From the IMG/VR virus record IMGVR_UViG_3300043331_002823, positions 1-40,059 of that record: a stretch of DNA of 40,059 nucleotides; one strand, 5' to 3'. The DNA is from a virus. Under the pieces are notes generated by a model, which worked only from the letters and a program-made list of their open reading frames with translations, was not told the origin of the DNA and made no database searches. Of this stretch, positions 1 through 8,528 are shown in pieces. Made by a program: the position numbers and the translations under genes. Numbering within the stretch: the stretch's first letter is position 1; the number at the start of each line of letters is the position of its first letter.

Positions 1-40
1 AATGCCCGTTACCGGGTTGCGGCCGTACACCGCATAGGCT

Positions 41-79
41 GACCACGTTCGCAGTCGCACAATCCCTGCGGGCGTGGTC
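41..79. repeat. Hairpin-forming inverted repeat upstream of the first gene
   Basis: GACCACG (41-47) pairs with CGTGGTC (73-79). Inside it CGCAG (50-54) pairs with CTGCG (66-70), giving a 12-bp interrupted stem. A smaller CCCG-TTAC-CGGG hairpin lies at 5-16. It ends 27 bases before the preferred start of the next gene and could be a terminator or a leader structure; no T-run follows. It overlaps the GTG at 74, which is one reason to prefer the ATG at 107 for that gene. Confidence 0.4.
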
Positions 80-106
80 GGTCGCTCGGTCAAAGGATTG
101 TGCAGG

Positions 107-2278
107 ATGTCGGCGCTCTGGGAATATGTCAGGCAGATAGAACGTCAAGCTGATCTGCTGGAGTGTGCCCAAACCTACGACAGTATTTATTGCGCAGAAA
201 CGCCTGAATCCGCTCACGTCACCAGAGCCCCAGGCATCGAGCGCCGCAGGCATTGGACTCGACAGGACCGAAATCGGTTCCTGTACGAAGTCGAGTTTGA
301 GGAAGCTCAAATGCGCGGGGCGGCGGTCGATGAAATCCTCGACCTAGCCACCCAGCGGCGGATGGGAACGCGGCTGGGCTGGTTTCTCAGGAAGTTTGAT
401 CGGCCCAAGCATTCTCTACGGCAGGCGTTTCATCCGGCGGCGCTTAACGAAGCCAGGCAGCTTGGCATCTACAATGTCGTTGCCCCCTTGCTTGTCGAGG
501 CCACGAACGCGCACATGAACTTTTTGAAGGCGCACGATGAACCCGACCTATGGGATTGGAATGAAGTAACAAAGCGTCGCGACGGTGCGATCGCTAGTTT
601 GAAGATGCACCTTCCGGCGCGATCGATCGACCTTGGCGCGCTAAAGTCGTTGCTGATCGATCAGCTCTTTAGTTCCTGCTGGGCAATTGCAAAATCGCTA
701 GCCCAAGAAACGCACGACGGCCCGGAGGCCTTTGGGCGAATCCGGTCACATTGGTACACCCTGACGAAGGCATTGAATGAAGCAGGAGCGATTCGGCGGG
801 CGCTGCCAGCGGCGCTGTCTGAGCCAATCGAAGCGATCGGTCGTATCGTAAACGAAGCTGCGGTGGGTCCCGCATATGAAGACGTTTGCCGCATGCTACG
901 CGAGTCGAAGTTAGAAGAGCTTTCGCGCGACGGCCATCGGGCATATTGCAAGGAAACGCAAGCGCCTACCATCGGATGGGTAAATGAACTGCCAAACCAA
1001 AACTGTAGTGACATGAGCCGAACTAAAAGTATTGAGAAAGGTATAGAAGATATAGAAAAGCAAATACGTGTGATCGATGAGTCCATCGGCGACTTGGGCT
1101 ACGGCGCCGGCGGCATCGACTTGGAGATCGATGGTATCACCGAAATCCTCCAGTGCGACATTATGGAGGATTGGCAAAGAATTGCCGGCACAACGTTCCC
1201 TGGCTTTTCGCGGGAAACGCTCTTAAAGGTTGCGGCTCGCTCAGGTATTTCGCACAGCGACGCCAAGGCGATGCATTGGGGAAAGATTTACATGACGGCG
1301 TTAAAGGTAATTCGCAATGAGAAACGACGACCGCTAATTCGCCGCATTCGTACCCTGGCAGAGCGCTTTCGGCGCATCACTACGACGACAGGTGACGGCA
1401 ATCGGGAGGTTATTGCGGCATGCGCATGGGGCGGAAATCTCGCTACCAAGGCAAGCCAAATTGACGTTCTCCCAATCAAATTGCCGAAACCGCTGGGCGA
1501 ACTAAGCGAGCAAGCCGACGACTTTACAACTACCTGGGTCGCACTCGTCGGATGGTTGGCGGAGGCATGGCCCAGCCATTTCCCGGCCGACCCTTCGCAG
1601 TTCGGACGGAATGATACGGCAAATAAGGAACGCGCTGTCAACAGCGTGCTTGGTTGGCGCGTTCGAGCAGAAAACTATGGCGAAGTTTGTGATACGCTCG
1701 CCGACTGGTGGAGCTCGGATCTCGATGTTGGACCGGCGAAGGTGGAAACTGACCCGCATGGGATAGTTCGAATCCAATCAAGCGGTCACAAAGTCTACGT
1801 CGTGAAGTATCCGGATCGAGATTCGGCGTTCGTTGCCAGATCGGTATCGCCGCTGACCCAATGTTCGCTCCCGCTTCCCATTGAGATACCTGGGGGTGAC
1901 TCCATACTGACGATCACGTTAAGAAGGCAAGCGGATGACGTGCTCGAGACAGCACCGGGCAACCCAGCATCCTCCGCCGATTCAGCAGCGAGCGAGGTGG
2001 ATATAGGTCATGTGCGGACAGATCCGCCAACTCGAGTTCCGCTCGTTTACATCGACCCACAGCGGGCTTGGATCACGCACAAGGGTACAAAACACCCTGT
2101 ACCTCACAGCGTCGCTGAAGCCTTTCAGAGGATGATCGACGCGAAGGGTCAGCCGATCGGCATAGGCGATATCTTGCGGGAAAAGCCATCGCGTGCGATT
2201 CGAAAACTCCCGCAGGAACTTCGAGCCATCGTCTCGCAAGTTGGCAACAAAGGGTATCGCGTGACCGTCTTTGACTGA
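107..2278 (+). CDS. Hypothetical phage/island protein, 723 aa, winged-helix-like C-terminus
   Basis: I do not recognise this protein. The ATG at 107 is chosen because AAAGGA lies 9-10 bases upstream; a GTG at 74 would add 11 residues but falls in a hairpin. The protein is soluble, with no signal peptide or membrane segment. Residues ~310-335 are rich in E/K/I and may form a short coiled coil. The last ~75 residues (from PLVYIDPQRAWI to the end) are spaced like a winged-helix module, with a basic region and a terminal GYRV strand; this is an impression only. The gene is visibly more A/T-rich than the structural genes. It is followed by a perfect palindrome and an excisionase-type HTH gene, so it may belong to the early/regulatory module. 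Function unknown. Confidence 0.75.
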   Translation: MSALWEYVRQIERQADLLECAQTYDSIYCAETPESAHVTRAPGIERRRHWTRQDRNRFLYEVEFEEAQMRGAAVDEILDLATQRRMGTRLGWFLRKFDRPKHSLRQAFHPAALNEARQLGIYNVVAPLLVEATNAHMNFLKAHDEPDLWDWNEVTKRRDGAIASLKMHLPARSIDLGALKSLLIDQLFSSCWAIAKSLAQETHDGPEAFGRIRSHWYTLTKALNEAGAIRRALPAALSEPIEAIGRIVNEAAVGPAYEDVCRMLRESKLEELSRDGHRAYCKETQAPTIGWVNELPNQNCSDMSRTKSIEKGIEDIEKQIRVIDESIGDLGYGAGGIDLEIDGITEILQCDIMEDWQRIAGTTFPGFSRETLLKVAARSGISHSDAKAMHWGKIYMTALKVIRNEKRRPLIRRIRTLAERFRRITTTTGDGNREVIAACAWGGNLATKASQIDVLPIKLPKPLGELSEQADDFTTTWVALVGWLAEAWPSHFPADPSQFGRNDTANKERAVNSVLGWRVRAENYGEVCDTLADWWSSDLDVGPAKVETDPHGIVRIQSSGHKVYVVKYPDRDSAFVARSVSPLTQCSLPLPIEIPGGDSILTITLRRQADDVLETAPGNPASSADSAASEVDIGHVRTDPPTRVPLVYIDPQRAWITHKGTKHPVPHSVAEAFQRMIDAKGQPIGIGDILREKPSRAIRKLPQELRAIVSQVGNKGYRVTVFD

Positions 2279-2288
2279 TGCCCGATGC

Positions 2289-2306
2289 TTGCCCGACGTC
2301 GGGCAA
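2289..2306. promoter_or_regulatory. Perfect 18-bp palindrome, candidate operator or terminator stem
   Basis: TTGCCCGAC is followed immediately by its exact complement GTCGGGCAA, then AAAAATT. Related half-sites flank it: TGCCCGATG at 2280-2288 and TTGCCGGGATGTCAGGCA at 2310-2327. A stem with no loop is a poor terminator, so a binding site for a dimeric regulator such as the HTH protein encoded next is more likely. This is an inference. Confidence 0.45.
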
Positions 2307-2374
2307 AAATTGCCGGGATGTCAGGCATTCTATGGCTCTTTAATCTTCAAGTAATCGTATCCGATTGCTTGGAG

Positions 2375-2650
2375 ATGTCTTCAGTGCCCAGTGTTCCCCA
2401 GCAGCGCAACCTGACGCCGCCGGAAATCGCCCGCCGCTACCGGGTCGGGACGAAGAAGGTGATCTCGTGGATCGCAACTGGCGAGTTAGCCGCTCTGAAC
2501 CTCGCAAGCTCATCCAGCACACGTCCCAGATACAGCGTCACGCCTGAGGCTCTTGAGGAGTTCGAAGTAGCCCGCCGGGTAATTCCCGAGGCTGGACCAG
2601 TTCGCCGGCGACGACGCCGTCTACCCAGCGGCGTAAAGCAGTTCGTTTAG
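2375..2650 (+). CDS. Excisionase/MerR-type helix-turn-helix DNA-binding protein
   Basis: The product is about 91 aa. Residues ~14-60 (LTPPEIARRYRVGTKKVISW followed by an Arg-Tyr-Ser-Val wing) match the helix-turn-helix domain of excisionase-family proteins (HTH_17 type): a helix-turn-helix that ends in W-x-x-x-G-E-L and a short strand carrying RPRYSVT. The C-terminus is Arg-rich. The start is uncertain: ATG 2375 abuts GGAG directly, whereas GTG 2384 lies 9 bases after the same GGAG and may be the real start (88 aa). It could be the phage excisionase or an early-gene regulator acting on the palindrome at 2289. No integrase is visible to pair it with. Confidence 0.75.
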   Translation: MSSVPSVPQQRNLTPPEIARRYRVGTKKVISWIATGELAALNLASSSSTRPRYSVTPEALEEFEVARRVIPEAGPVRRRRRRLPSGVKQFV

Positions 2651-2672
2651 CACCGCGGTGTGGAGAGCGGCC

Positions 2673-3914
2673 ATGATCGAAGAGCTGCATGCTGAAGCAC
2701 ACAAGTTACACCGGGCTGGACTCCCGATTACGCTCTGTCCGCCGGGGAGCAAAAAACCACTGGGCGACGGCTGGGATGCCAAACAAGACGGCAAGGCCTG
2801 GCAGAAGAAATCGTGGACATTGAAGGAGATAGACCGGGCATTCAAGGTGCGCGGCGAGCTAAATCCTGGCGTCCTCTACGGTCCGCGATCCGGCCTCGTG
2901 GACATTGAATACGACTCCGGGGACGGCGAAGCGGCGCTTGGCGCCTTGTTCGACGGCGACGTACCCGTGGCCCCGATGTTCCGGAGCAAACGAAGCCCGC
3001 ACCGTATCGTCAAGTTCGACGACGACCTCAACAGAATCAACCGAGCCACCGTCCATTTTGGTGATCTGGAGATCAAGCTTGGCTGCAACGGATTGGCAGC
3101 GCACTCGCTTTGGCCGCCGGCTGTGACAGGCGGCACTCACCGCGCATGGGTTGGCGGACTCGCATACTACGAATGCGATCCGCCAGCCGTCTCTCAAGCG
3201 ACCAAAGAGCGCTTGTTCGAACGGGCGCTGAGCGACTTTTGCAAGACGGCGGGGGAGGGAAGAGAAAAAAGTAGTAGTGGTACACAGAGACCACAGAAAT
3301 TGCATGAGATATGTGTGTCTACTGCGCCTTCTGAGTTCTCTGTGTACCCATCCCCCAAAAAAATAAAACCCTCCCCCGCCATCCAAAAGGCCGTCGCGAT
3401 GACTTTGCCGACCCGTAGCGGTATTCGTCATCGGTGCATTTTCAGTCTTGCCCGGCATCTCAAAGCCATCCCTGAGTTGGCAAACGCCGACGACGACAGC
3501 CTACGTCGAATTGTCGAGTGGTGGCACGAAGTCGCGCTGCCCGTAATCACTACCAAGGCCTTTGAGGAGACGTGGTTTGACTTCCGCAATGCCTGGCGGG
3601 CGGTCAAGTTCCCGGCCGGAAAGGAGCCTATCGCCATGATGTACGCAACAGCGATATCGCGGCCGATGCCGAAGTGTGCCGAGAAGTACGAACAGACTCA
3701 ACTGCGTTGTCTCGTCGCGCTGTGTCGCGAATTGCAGCAAGAAGCAGGTGACGATCCGTTCTATCTTGCCGGTCGAATTGCCGCTGAACATATCGGAGTA
3801 GACCACAAGACGGCGGCGCGCTGGCTGAGGATGTTATGCATGGATGACGTACTGCGCTTACATGAGCGCGGTACGCGCCATAGTGCCAGCGAATATCACT
3901 ATCTAGGCGACTGA
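2673..3914 (+). CDS. Bifunctional primase/polymerase (Prim-Pol, AEP superfamily)
   Basis: The product is 413 aa. The start is ATG 2673, with GGAG 7 bases upstream; a GTG at 2658 is less likely. The N-terminal ~175 residues fit the Prim-Pol domain of plasmid and phage primases: an N-terminal PGSKKPL segment, the metal-binding strand GLVDIEYD (D77 and E79), SPHRIVKF (~108-115), and the PPAVTGGTHRAW segment (~148-159) that resembles the family's PPS-x-HP-x-G motif. Its likely role is primer synthesis or polymerisation in phage replication. No helicase domain follows. Instead there is a linker (~192-236) and a C-terminal helical region ending in a winged-helix-like segment (AGRIAAEHIGVDHKTAARWL). 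The linker DNA is a nested inverted repeat (3248-3380) that looks inserted but keeps the frame open. Confidence 0.8.
   Translation: MIEELHAEAHKLHRAGLPITLCPPGSKKPLGDGWDAKQDGKAWQKKSWTLKEIDRAFKVRGELNPGVLYGPRSGLVDIEYDSGDGEAALGALFDGDVPVAPMFRSKRSPHRIVKFDDDLNRINRATVHFGDLEIKLGCNGLAAHSLWPPAVTGGTHRAWVGGLAYYECDPPAVSQATKERLFERALSDFCKTAGEGREKSSSGTQRPQKLHEICVSTAPSEFSVYPSPKKIKPSPAIQKAVAMTLPTRSGIRHRCIFSLARHLKAIPELANADDDSLRRIVEWWHEVALPVITTKAFEETWFDFRNAWRAVKFPAGKEPIAMMYATAISRPMPKCAEKYEQTQLRCLVALCRELQQEAGDDPFYLAGRIAAEHIGVDHKTAARWLRMLCMDDVLRLHERGTRHSASEYHYLGD
3248..3380. repeat. Nested inverted-repeat (MITE-like) element inside the primase gene
   Basis: The outer arms are GGCGGGGGAGGG (3248-3259) and its exact complement (3369-3380). 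The inner arms are GGTACACAGAGA (3279-3290) and its exact complement (3337-3348). The spacers between outer and inner arms are 19 and 20 bases, so the unit is nearly symmetric around a 46-base loop. The ACACAGAG/CTCTGTG core is typical of dispersed intergenic repeats in many bacteria. It codes for a low-complexity linker rich in Ser, Pro and Lys. No target duplication is obvious. Confidence 0.7.
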
Positions 3915-3963
3915 AACTATGACCCTCGCACATCAAACAGAAGTACCTACCAGTAATAGATAA

Positions 3964-4680
3964 ATGAGCGGCATCTTCAACGGCACTAGTTCGGTCATCT
4001 CTGTGGGCCAGAGCGTCGTCGGCACGGCCGATCTGGACTATGGGGTGCTGGTGTGCGCGTGGTTCAAACAATCTGCCGCGCCGTCCGGCACTCAGTCGAT
4101 GTTTTCGGCCCACAACGCCCTGACCGGTGGTAATATCCGCACCATCCAACTCGCCACGCTCAGTACGCAGAAACTTTTTATCCGCCATCGCGGCAGCACG
4201 GCCAACGGAGACCTTACATCGACGAACATCTGGCCTACTTCAACGTGGGTCGCGGCAATGGGCGAGTTCATCGCAACGAACTCCCGCACTCTGCGATTCA
4301 ATGACGAGGCGACGGACGCCAACTCGACGAGCACGGGCACCGGCGTCAACGCCGTCGAGACCCGGATCGGCTCCATTAACTCAGCATCCCAATTCTTCAG
4401 CGGCCGCATCGCCGAAGTCGGCGTTTGGGCGCTGACGAACCAGACGCATCGGGACGCGATCATTGCCGATTTTAAGGCTAGTAAGCGGCCGAACCTCTGT
4501 GCCCACAGCGAAAAGTTAGTTCTCTACCAGCCGCTCAAAAGCGGCGTCAATGAGGACGGTTGCGTTGGCCCCGCGATGACGGAAACCAATGTAACTTGGG
4601 ACGCGGAGGACCACCCGATCGACTATGGCGGCTTCCAACCGTGGTACGTTCAACCTGAGTCAGGGAGGTTTGTCGGATGA
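3964..4680 (+). CDS. Phage structural protein with LamG/concanavalin-A-like fold
   Basis: The product is 238 aa. The sequence pattern (alternating strands, IFNGTSSVISVGQS near the start, and FSGRIAEVGVWALTNQTHRD at ~141-160) is typical of LamG/concanavalin-like jelly-roll domains, where a strand ending in G-x-I-x-E-V-x-x-W is the most conserved part. Such proteins decorate phage heads or tails or bind glycans. No clear Shine-Dalgarno precedes the ATG. The stop overlaps the next start (ATGA), so the two are translationally coupled. Its position upstream of the terminase is unusual because the other structural genes lie downstream. The exact virion location is unknown. Confidence 0.65.
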   Translation: MSGIFNGTSSVISVGQSVVGTADLDYGVLVCAWFKQSAAPSGTQSMFSAHNALTGGNIRTIQLATLSTQKLFIRHRGSTANGDLTSTNIWPTSTWVAAMGEFIATNSRTLRFNDEATDANSTSTGTGVNAVETRIGSINSASQFFSGRIAEVGVWALTNQTHRDAIIADFKASKRPNLCAHSEKLVLYQPLKSGVNEDGCVGPAMTETNVTWDAEDHPIDYGGFQPWYVQPESGRFVG

Positions 4681-6269
4681 TTTATCGGAATGAAGCCGGG
4701 CAATTCATTCAATTCGGCTCGCTCGTGAAGCTGGCCGACGGGACACGGCTGACTTCGGGCGCGACCGTGCGCTGGAGCAAGGACGGTGCATGGAGCGATG
4801 GCGCCGGTACGCTCAGCGTTGATGATGCGGACCAATGGAAATACGCACCTACGACGGCGGAAACCAATTGCACACGTTTTGCCGCATCCGTTGACCACGC
4901 CGATGCAGTACAACCACTCACTACATCAGGGTTGACACTTCAGAGACCCGCCGTAGCTACCTTCCCATTCTTTTCCCAAATAGCGTTCACTGTAAGCCAA
5001 ACTGAATTCGCGATTCTAGGCGGCGGGGACAATATCGCCGATTCTTGGGCCGGATGCACGATTGTGCTTTCTTCGATCGAGGGGACGGTCAAAGCTGTGC
5101 GAACTGTTCTGTCGAGCAGCGATGCCGGGGGAAATGTGATTCTTATAATCGACAGCGATCCCGGATTACTCGTGGATGCGGGCGCAGCAGTCGAGCTCTA
5201 TCCGCCTGGATTCGCCTCGCACGATCGAGCAAAACTAGCATCTAACAAGGCAAAACTCGACACGCTGCATGACACTCGTCTGACCGCACAGCGGGGGGCG
5301 AATCTGGATTACCTCGATGCGCCCGTCACGAGTCGTCTGGCGCCCACGGTCGTCGGCCGCGCGCTTGACGTATCGGCTACTGGCGAAGCGGGCATCGATT
5401 GGGCGAACGTGGGCAGTCCTGCCGCAGCCGTCGCGCTGAACAATACACAAATCTATAAGGCCGCTCAGGTCGATTACTCCGTGCTCGCAGGTGCAGTCAA
5501 CTCAATCAATAGCGACGGTATTACTGCGTCATCGATCGCCGACGGTTCATTTACCGCCTCCAAGTTCGCAGCCGGCGCTTTCGATGCGGTATGGACATCT
5601 AGCCTGCGAACGCTGACGAGTTTCGGCACGTTGACGATCGATATTTGGACGTATGGATCGCGCACACTGACAAGCCTGGGGAGCCAGTTCAGCGGAATCA
5701 CGTCGCTCGCCAACTGGCTGCGAGCCGTTGCCCGAAAGGCCAACATCGACGCGACCACGATCAGTGAGATCAACGCTTCGACTGGCGCAGGCACGGGAAC
5801 ATATGACGCGACGACTGATTCGCAGGAAGCGATTCGTGATCAGGGAGACGCGGCGTGGATCACGAGCAGCGGCGGACTTGTAATTCCGGTCAACCAGGTT
5901 CCGGTGCCTCTGGTGCGCACATGGATATTGAAGCCATCGGATGAAGGGTTAGAAGGCGAATTGCCACTAGTTCGCACCGTCGGCGAGAACCAGACCTTCG
6001 CGGTAGACTTCCGCAACGATCTGCCGAACAACGGCCGGCTCGTGTCGCTCGACACCGCTACCGTCGTCAGCGGTCCAGAAAACGGTATCGAGATTAGCGC
6101 CGTCGAAGAAGATCGCGGCGTCGATCGATCTCAGGCAAAGTTCAAGATCAACCTGATCGCGGTCGGCACCTACGTTATCGCGGTGCAGGTCACTTACGAG
6201 GCGAGCGATGGCGGAGGCACTTCCGAAGGGAGCGTGACGCTTATCGTGCGTCCATCTTTGCAGACATGA
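4677..6269 (+). CDS. Phage tail-fibre/appendage-like structural protein
   Basis: The product is 530 aa and begins within the stop of the preceding gene. Residues 1-60 look like a small beta domain with polar strands. Residues ~175-240 contain the alternating DTLHDTRLTAQRGANLDYLD / VTSRLAP pattern and ~300-345 the AVWTSSLRTLTSFGT / IWTYGSRTLTSLGS repeat; such degenerate D-x-W-x-x-x-x-R-T-L-T repeats are common in phage fibre and neck-appendage proteins. The C-terminal ~110 residues (~420-530) read as an Ig-like beta-sandwich. I infer a role in host contact or tail decoration. Annotators would often call it hypothetical. Confidence 0.6.
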   Translation: MIYRNEAGQFIQFGSLVKLADGTRLTSGATVRWSKDGAWSDGAGTLSVDDADQWKYAPTTAETNCTRFAASVDHADAVQPLTTSGLTLQRPAVATFPFFSQIAFTVSQTEFAILGGGDNIADSWAGCTIVLSSIEGTVKAVRTVLSSSDAGGNVILIIDSDPGLLVDAGAAVELYPPGFASHDRAKLASNKAKLDTLHDTRLTAQRGANLDYLDAPVTSRLAPTVVGRALDVSATGEAGIDWANVGSPAAAVALNNTQIYKAAQVDYSVLAGAVNSINSDGITASSIADGSFTASKFAAGAFDAVWTSSLRTLTSFGTLTIDIWTYGSRTLTSLGSQFSGITSLANWLRAVARKANIDATTISEINASTGAGTGTYDATTDSQEAIRDQGDAAWITSSGGLVIPVNQVPVPLVRTWILKPSDEGLEGELPLVRTVGENQTFAVDFRNDLPNNGRLVSLDTATVVSGPENGIEISAVEEDRGVDRSQAKFKINLIAVGTYVIAVQVTYEASDGGGTSEGSVTLIVRPSLQT

Positions 6270-6310
6270 CGGCCATCGATAGGTACTTTTTTCCAACCCG
6301 GCCGTCGATA
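6270..6310. repeat. Pair of short direct repeats before the methyltransferase gene
   Basis: CGGCCATCGATA (6270-6281) and CGGCCGTCGATA (6299-6310) match at 11 of 12 positions and are 29 bases apart, on roughly the same helix face. The 88-base gap before the methyltransferase start has no Shine-Dalgarno next to the ATG at 6358. The repeats are a possible operator; no binding protein can be named. Confidence 0.3.
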
Positions 6311-6357
6311 CCACGCGGAAGAGCGGCCTACACGGACACAGTTTATTTAATTTCACG

Positions 6358-7710
6358 ATGAAGATTCGCGACCGAATTAAGGACTTTCGCCGGGTGAAAG
6401 CCGCTGATTTGCGTCCAAACCCCCGCAACTGGCGGACTCATCCGCAGGCACAGCAGGATGCCCTGCGGGGCCTGCTCGCCGAGGTCGGGTACGCGGACGC
6501 CCTGCTGGCCCGCGAGCTACCGGATGGCAGCCTCGAACTGGTGGATGGGCACCTGCGGGCCGAGACCACCCCCGAACTGGAGGTGCCGGTCCTAGTGCTC
6601 GATGTGAACGAGCAGGAGGCGGAAAAGGTACTGGCGACGCTCGATCCGTTGGCCGCGATGGCGCGGGCGGATAAAGAGCGGCTGGATGCCCTGCTACAGC
6701 GGATCGACACCGGCAGCGAAGCGTTGCAGGAGATGCTCAACGAATTGGCCAAAGACAACGGCATCTACAAGATGCCGGAGGTGACCGAGGACGAGGTGCC
6801 GGCACCACCCGATGAAGCCACCACGCAAGCGGGCGACCTGTGGATATTGGGTGACCACCGGCTGCTCTGCGGGGATTCATCGCGGCCGGCGGACGTCGAT
6901 CGGCTGCTGGACGGCGCCACGATCCAGTTGGTGAACACCGACCCGCCGTATAACGTCAAGGTCGAACCCCGTTCGAACAACGCCATCGCCGCCGGCCTAT
7001 CGTCCTTTGAAGGCACACGGCATCACCAGGGCCTCGACCTCGCGCGGCACCCGGAGAAGGCCAAGCCCACGCAGAAGAAGCTGCGAGCAAAGGATCGCCC
7101 GCTGGCCAACGACTTCGTCTCGGAGGAAACATTCGACGAATTGCTCGGCGCCTGGTTCGGTAACATCGCCCGCGTGCTGGAGCCGGGTCGCGCGTTCTAC
7201 ATCTGGGGCGGCTATGCCAACTGCGCGAACTACCCGCCCGTGTTGAAGGCGTGCGACTTGTACTTTTCACAGGCGATCATCTGGGTGAAGGAGCACCCGG
7301 TGCTGACCCGCAAAGACTTCATGGGCAACCACGAGTGGTGCTTTTATGGTTGGCGCGACGGCGCCGCGCACGTTTTCCTCGGGCCCAACAACGCCGTGGA
7401 TGTGTGGAGCGTCAAGAAGATCAACCCCAACAAGATGGTCCACCTTACCGAGAAGCCGGTCGAACTGGCCGTGCGGGCCATGCAGTACTCGTCGCGCCAT
7501 GGGGAGAACGTGCTCGACCTGTTCGGCGGCAGCGGCTCAACGCTGATCGCCGCCGAACAAGCCGTCCGGCGTGCATTTTTGATGGAGCTCGACGCGCTCT
7601 ACTGCGACGTGATCGTCGAACGCTGGGAGAAGTTCACCGGGCGGAAGGCTGAACGCATCGCCGCCAACGAGAAAACCCCGGCGCTTGCCGGGGTGGGGGA
7701 TAAGGCATGA
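6358..7710 (+). CDS. ParB-domain / DNA methyltransferase fusion (N6_N4 Mtase)
   Basis: The product is 450 aa. Residues ~12-95 form a ParB/sulfiredoxin-like domain (DLRPNPRNWRTHP, then LVDGHLRAE). Residues ~165-435 are an S-adenosylmethionine-dependent DNA amino-methyltransferase. The catalytic motif DPPY is at 195-198 and the AdoMet-binding motif DLFGGSGST at ~387-395; with DPPY before FGGSG this is the beta-class order, so it methylates adenine N6 or cytosine N4. ParB-Mtase fusions are common in phages as solitary methyltransferases that protect viral DNA from host restriction. The target sequence cannot be predicted. No Shine-Dalgarno is visible upstream. The gene ends 11 bases before the stop of the convergent leftward cassette. 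Confidence 0.85.
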   Translation: MKIRDRIKDFRRVKAADLRPNPRNWRTHPQAQQDALRGLLAEVGYADALLARELPDGSLELVDGHLRAETTPELEVPVLVLDVNEQEAEKVLATLDPLAAMARADKERLDALLQRIDTGSEALQEMLNELAKDNGIYKMPEVTEDEVPAPPDEATTQAGDLWILGDHRLLCGDSSRPADVDRLLDGATIQLVNTDPPYNVKVEPRSNNAIAAGLSSFEGTRHHQGLDLARHPEKAKPTQKKLRAKDRPLANDFVSEETFDELLGAWFGNIARVLEPGRAFYIWGGYANCANYPPVLKACDLYFSQAIIWVKEHPVLTRKDFMGNHEWCFYGWRDGAAHVFLGPNNAVDVWSVKKINPNKMVHLTEKPVELAVRAMQYSSRHGENVLDLFGGSGSTLIAAEQAVRRAFLMELDALYCDVIVERWEKFTGRKAERIAANEKTPALAGVGDKA

Positions 7711-7721
7711 AGCAATGCGCG

Positions 7722-8093
7722 TCAGCCATTATGTGCCGCCGCTTCGCGGGCCATCGCCTCGTCGTGGGATCGTTGCAGTTCGATCTCCTCATGCGTGGCC
7801 GGACGGACGGTCACGATATTGATTGGCACGTCTTTGCCAAGTCGCTCCCGCAGGTCGACGTACAAATCGTGCAACGCAACTTGCCCAATGCGGCGGGCCT
7901 CGTCCTCGTTCGCCGCATCGACCAGCACATAGCGGGAAAGCGTGGCAACAAGATAGGTGGTCATTCCACGCGCGTTGCGAACGGCGTCATTCAGTGCCTC
8001 CCATTCAACGCGGGTGAGCATCTGATCCTCCCGCGCGCCAAGCACAGCCTCTGCCGCAACCAAAACATGTTCGAGTGCTTCGAGTCGTGTCAC
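7722..8093 (-). CDS. Small hypothetical protein, 123 aa, leftward cassette gene 5
   Basis: The start is a GTG with AGGAGA 6 bases upstream. The protein is largely helical and acidic (e.g. ARRIGQVALHDLYVDLRERL), without cysteines or membrane segments. I recognise no family. It follows the 74-aa gene after 15 bases and is probably co-transcribed with it. It converges on the methyltransferase gene. This strand, not the longer opposite-strand frame, is judged coding because of the strong ribosome-binding site and normal composition. Confidence 0.7.
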   Translation of the reverse strand: MTRLEALEHVLVAAEAVLGAREDQMLTRVEWEALNDAVRNARGMTTYLVATLSRYVLVDAANEDEARRIGQVALHDLYVDLRERLGKDVPINIVTVRPATHEEIELQRSHDEAMAREAAAHNG

Positions 8094-8108
8094 GTTCGAT
8101 CTCCTGTT

Positions 8109-8333
8109 TCAGTTTATGGGGACCGTGACGATTCGGTACGAGCCGTCCGGCATCTCGTGGTTGAAGATGTGGGCAAAACTAACTCCGGCCTCTTCCAAAT
8201 TGTCGAGGTCTGCTTTCGGAACGACCATCGGCTTGCCGCCGATCAAGACCGCTTCGCCTTGCCCGCTGGCGTCGGCCCATTGCAGGGCGTCGGTCATCGA
8301 TTCGCATTCAATCGCTTGATACGTGACATCCAT
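8109..8333 (-). CDS. Small hypothetical protein, 74 aa, leftward cassette gene 4
   Basis: ATG with AGGAGA at a spacing of 7. The compact, mixed alpha/beta sequence (GQGEAVLIGGKPMVVPKADL, then a YRIVTVPI strand at the end) resembles small phage accessory proteins, but I cannot name a family. It is the first gene of a two-gene unit with 7722-8093. The bipartite motif at 8382-8416 begins 49 bases upstream of its start, matching the position of the same motif before the gene at 9291. Confidence 0.7.
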   Translation of the reverse strand: MDVTYQAIECESMTDALQWADASGQGEAVLIGGKPMVVPKADLDNLEEAGVSFAHIFNHEMPDGSYRIVTVPIN

Positions 8334-8381
8334 CGAATGTTCTCCTGGTTAGTTGGCCGGGCGAACCTAACGCCCGTTATG

Positions 8382-8416
8382 ACACAGGAGCCATGCGGGC
8401 GGCAAAACATCAAGCG
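8382..8416 (-). promoter_or_regulatory. Bipartite conserved upstream motif, copy 1
   Basis: On the minus strand this reads CGCTTGATG-N13-ATGGCTCCTGTGT. Copy 2 at 9536-9570 has the same two blocks and the same 13-base gap, and sits at the same distance (48-49 bases) from a start codon. It could be a promoter or activator site. The second block also encodes a micro-ORF (Met-Ala-Pro-Val-Ser-stop), so a leader-peptide role is an alternative. A short CGGGCG/CGCCCG hairpin follows at 8357-8375. Confidence 0.5.
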
Positions 8417-8528
8417 GGTCGGCCCGGAATCCGTCGGAATAGCCCGGAATTCGCCCGCTCCCCGCGACGCCGCGACGTTTGGCCCGTGTCGCCGCCTGGG
8501 CGTTGGGCCAATGGTTCGCCGAACCAAC

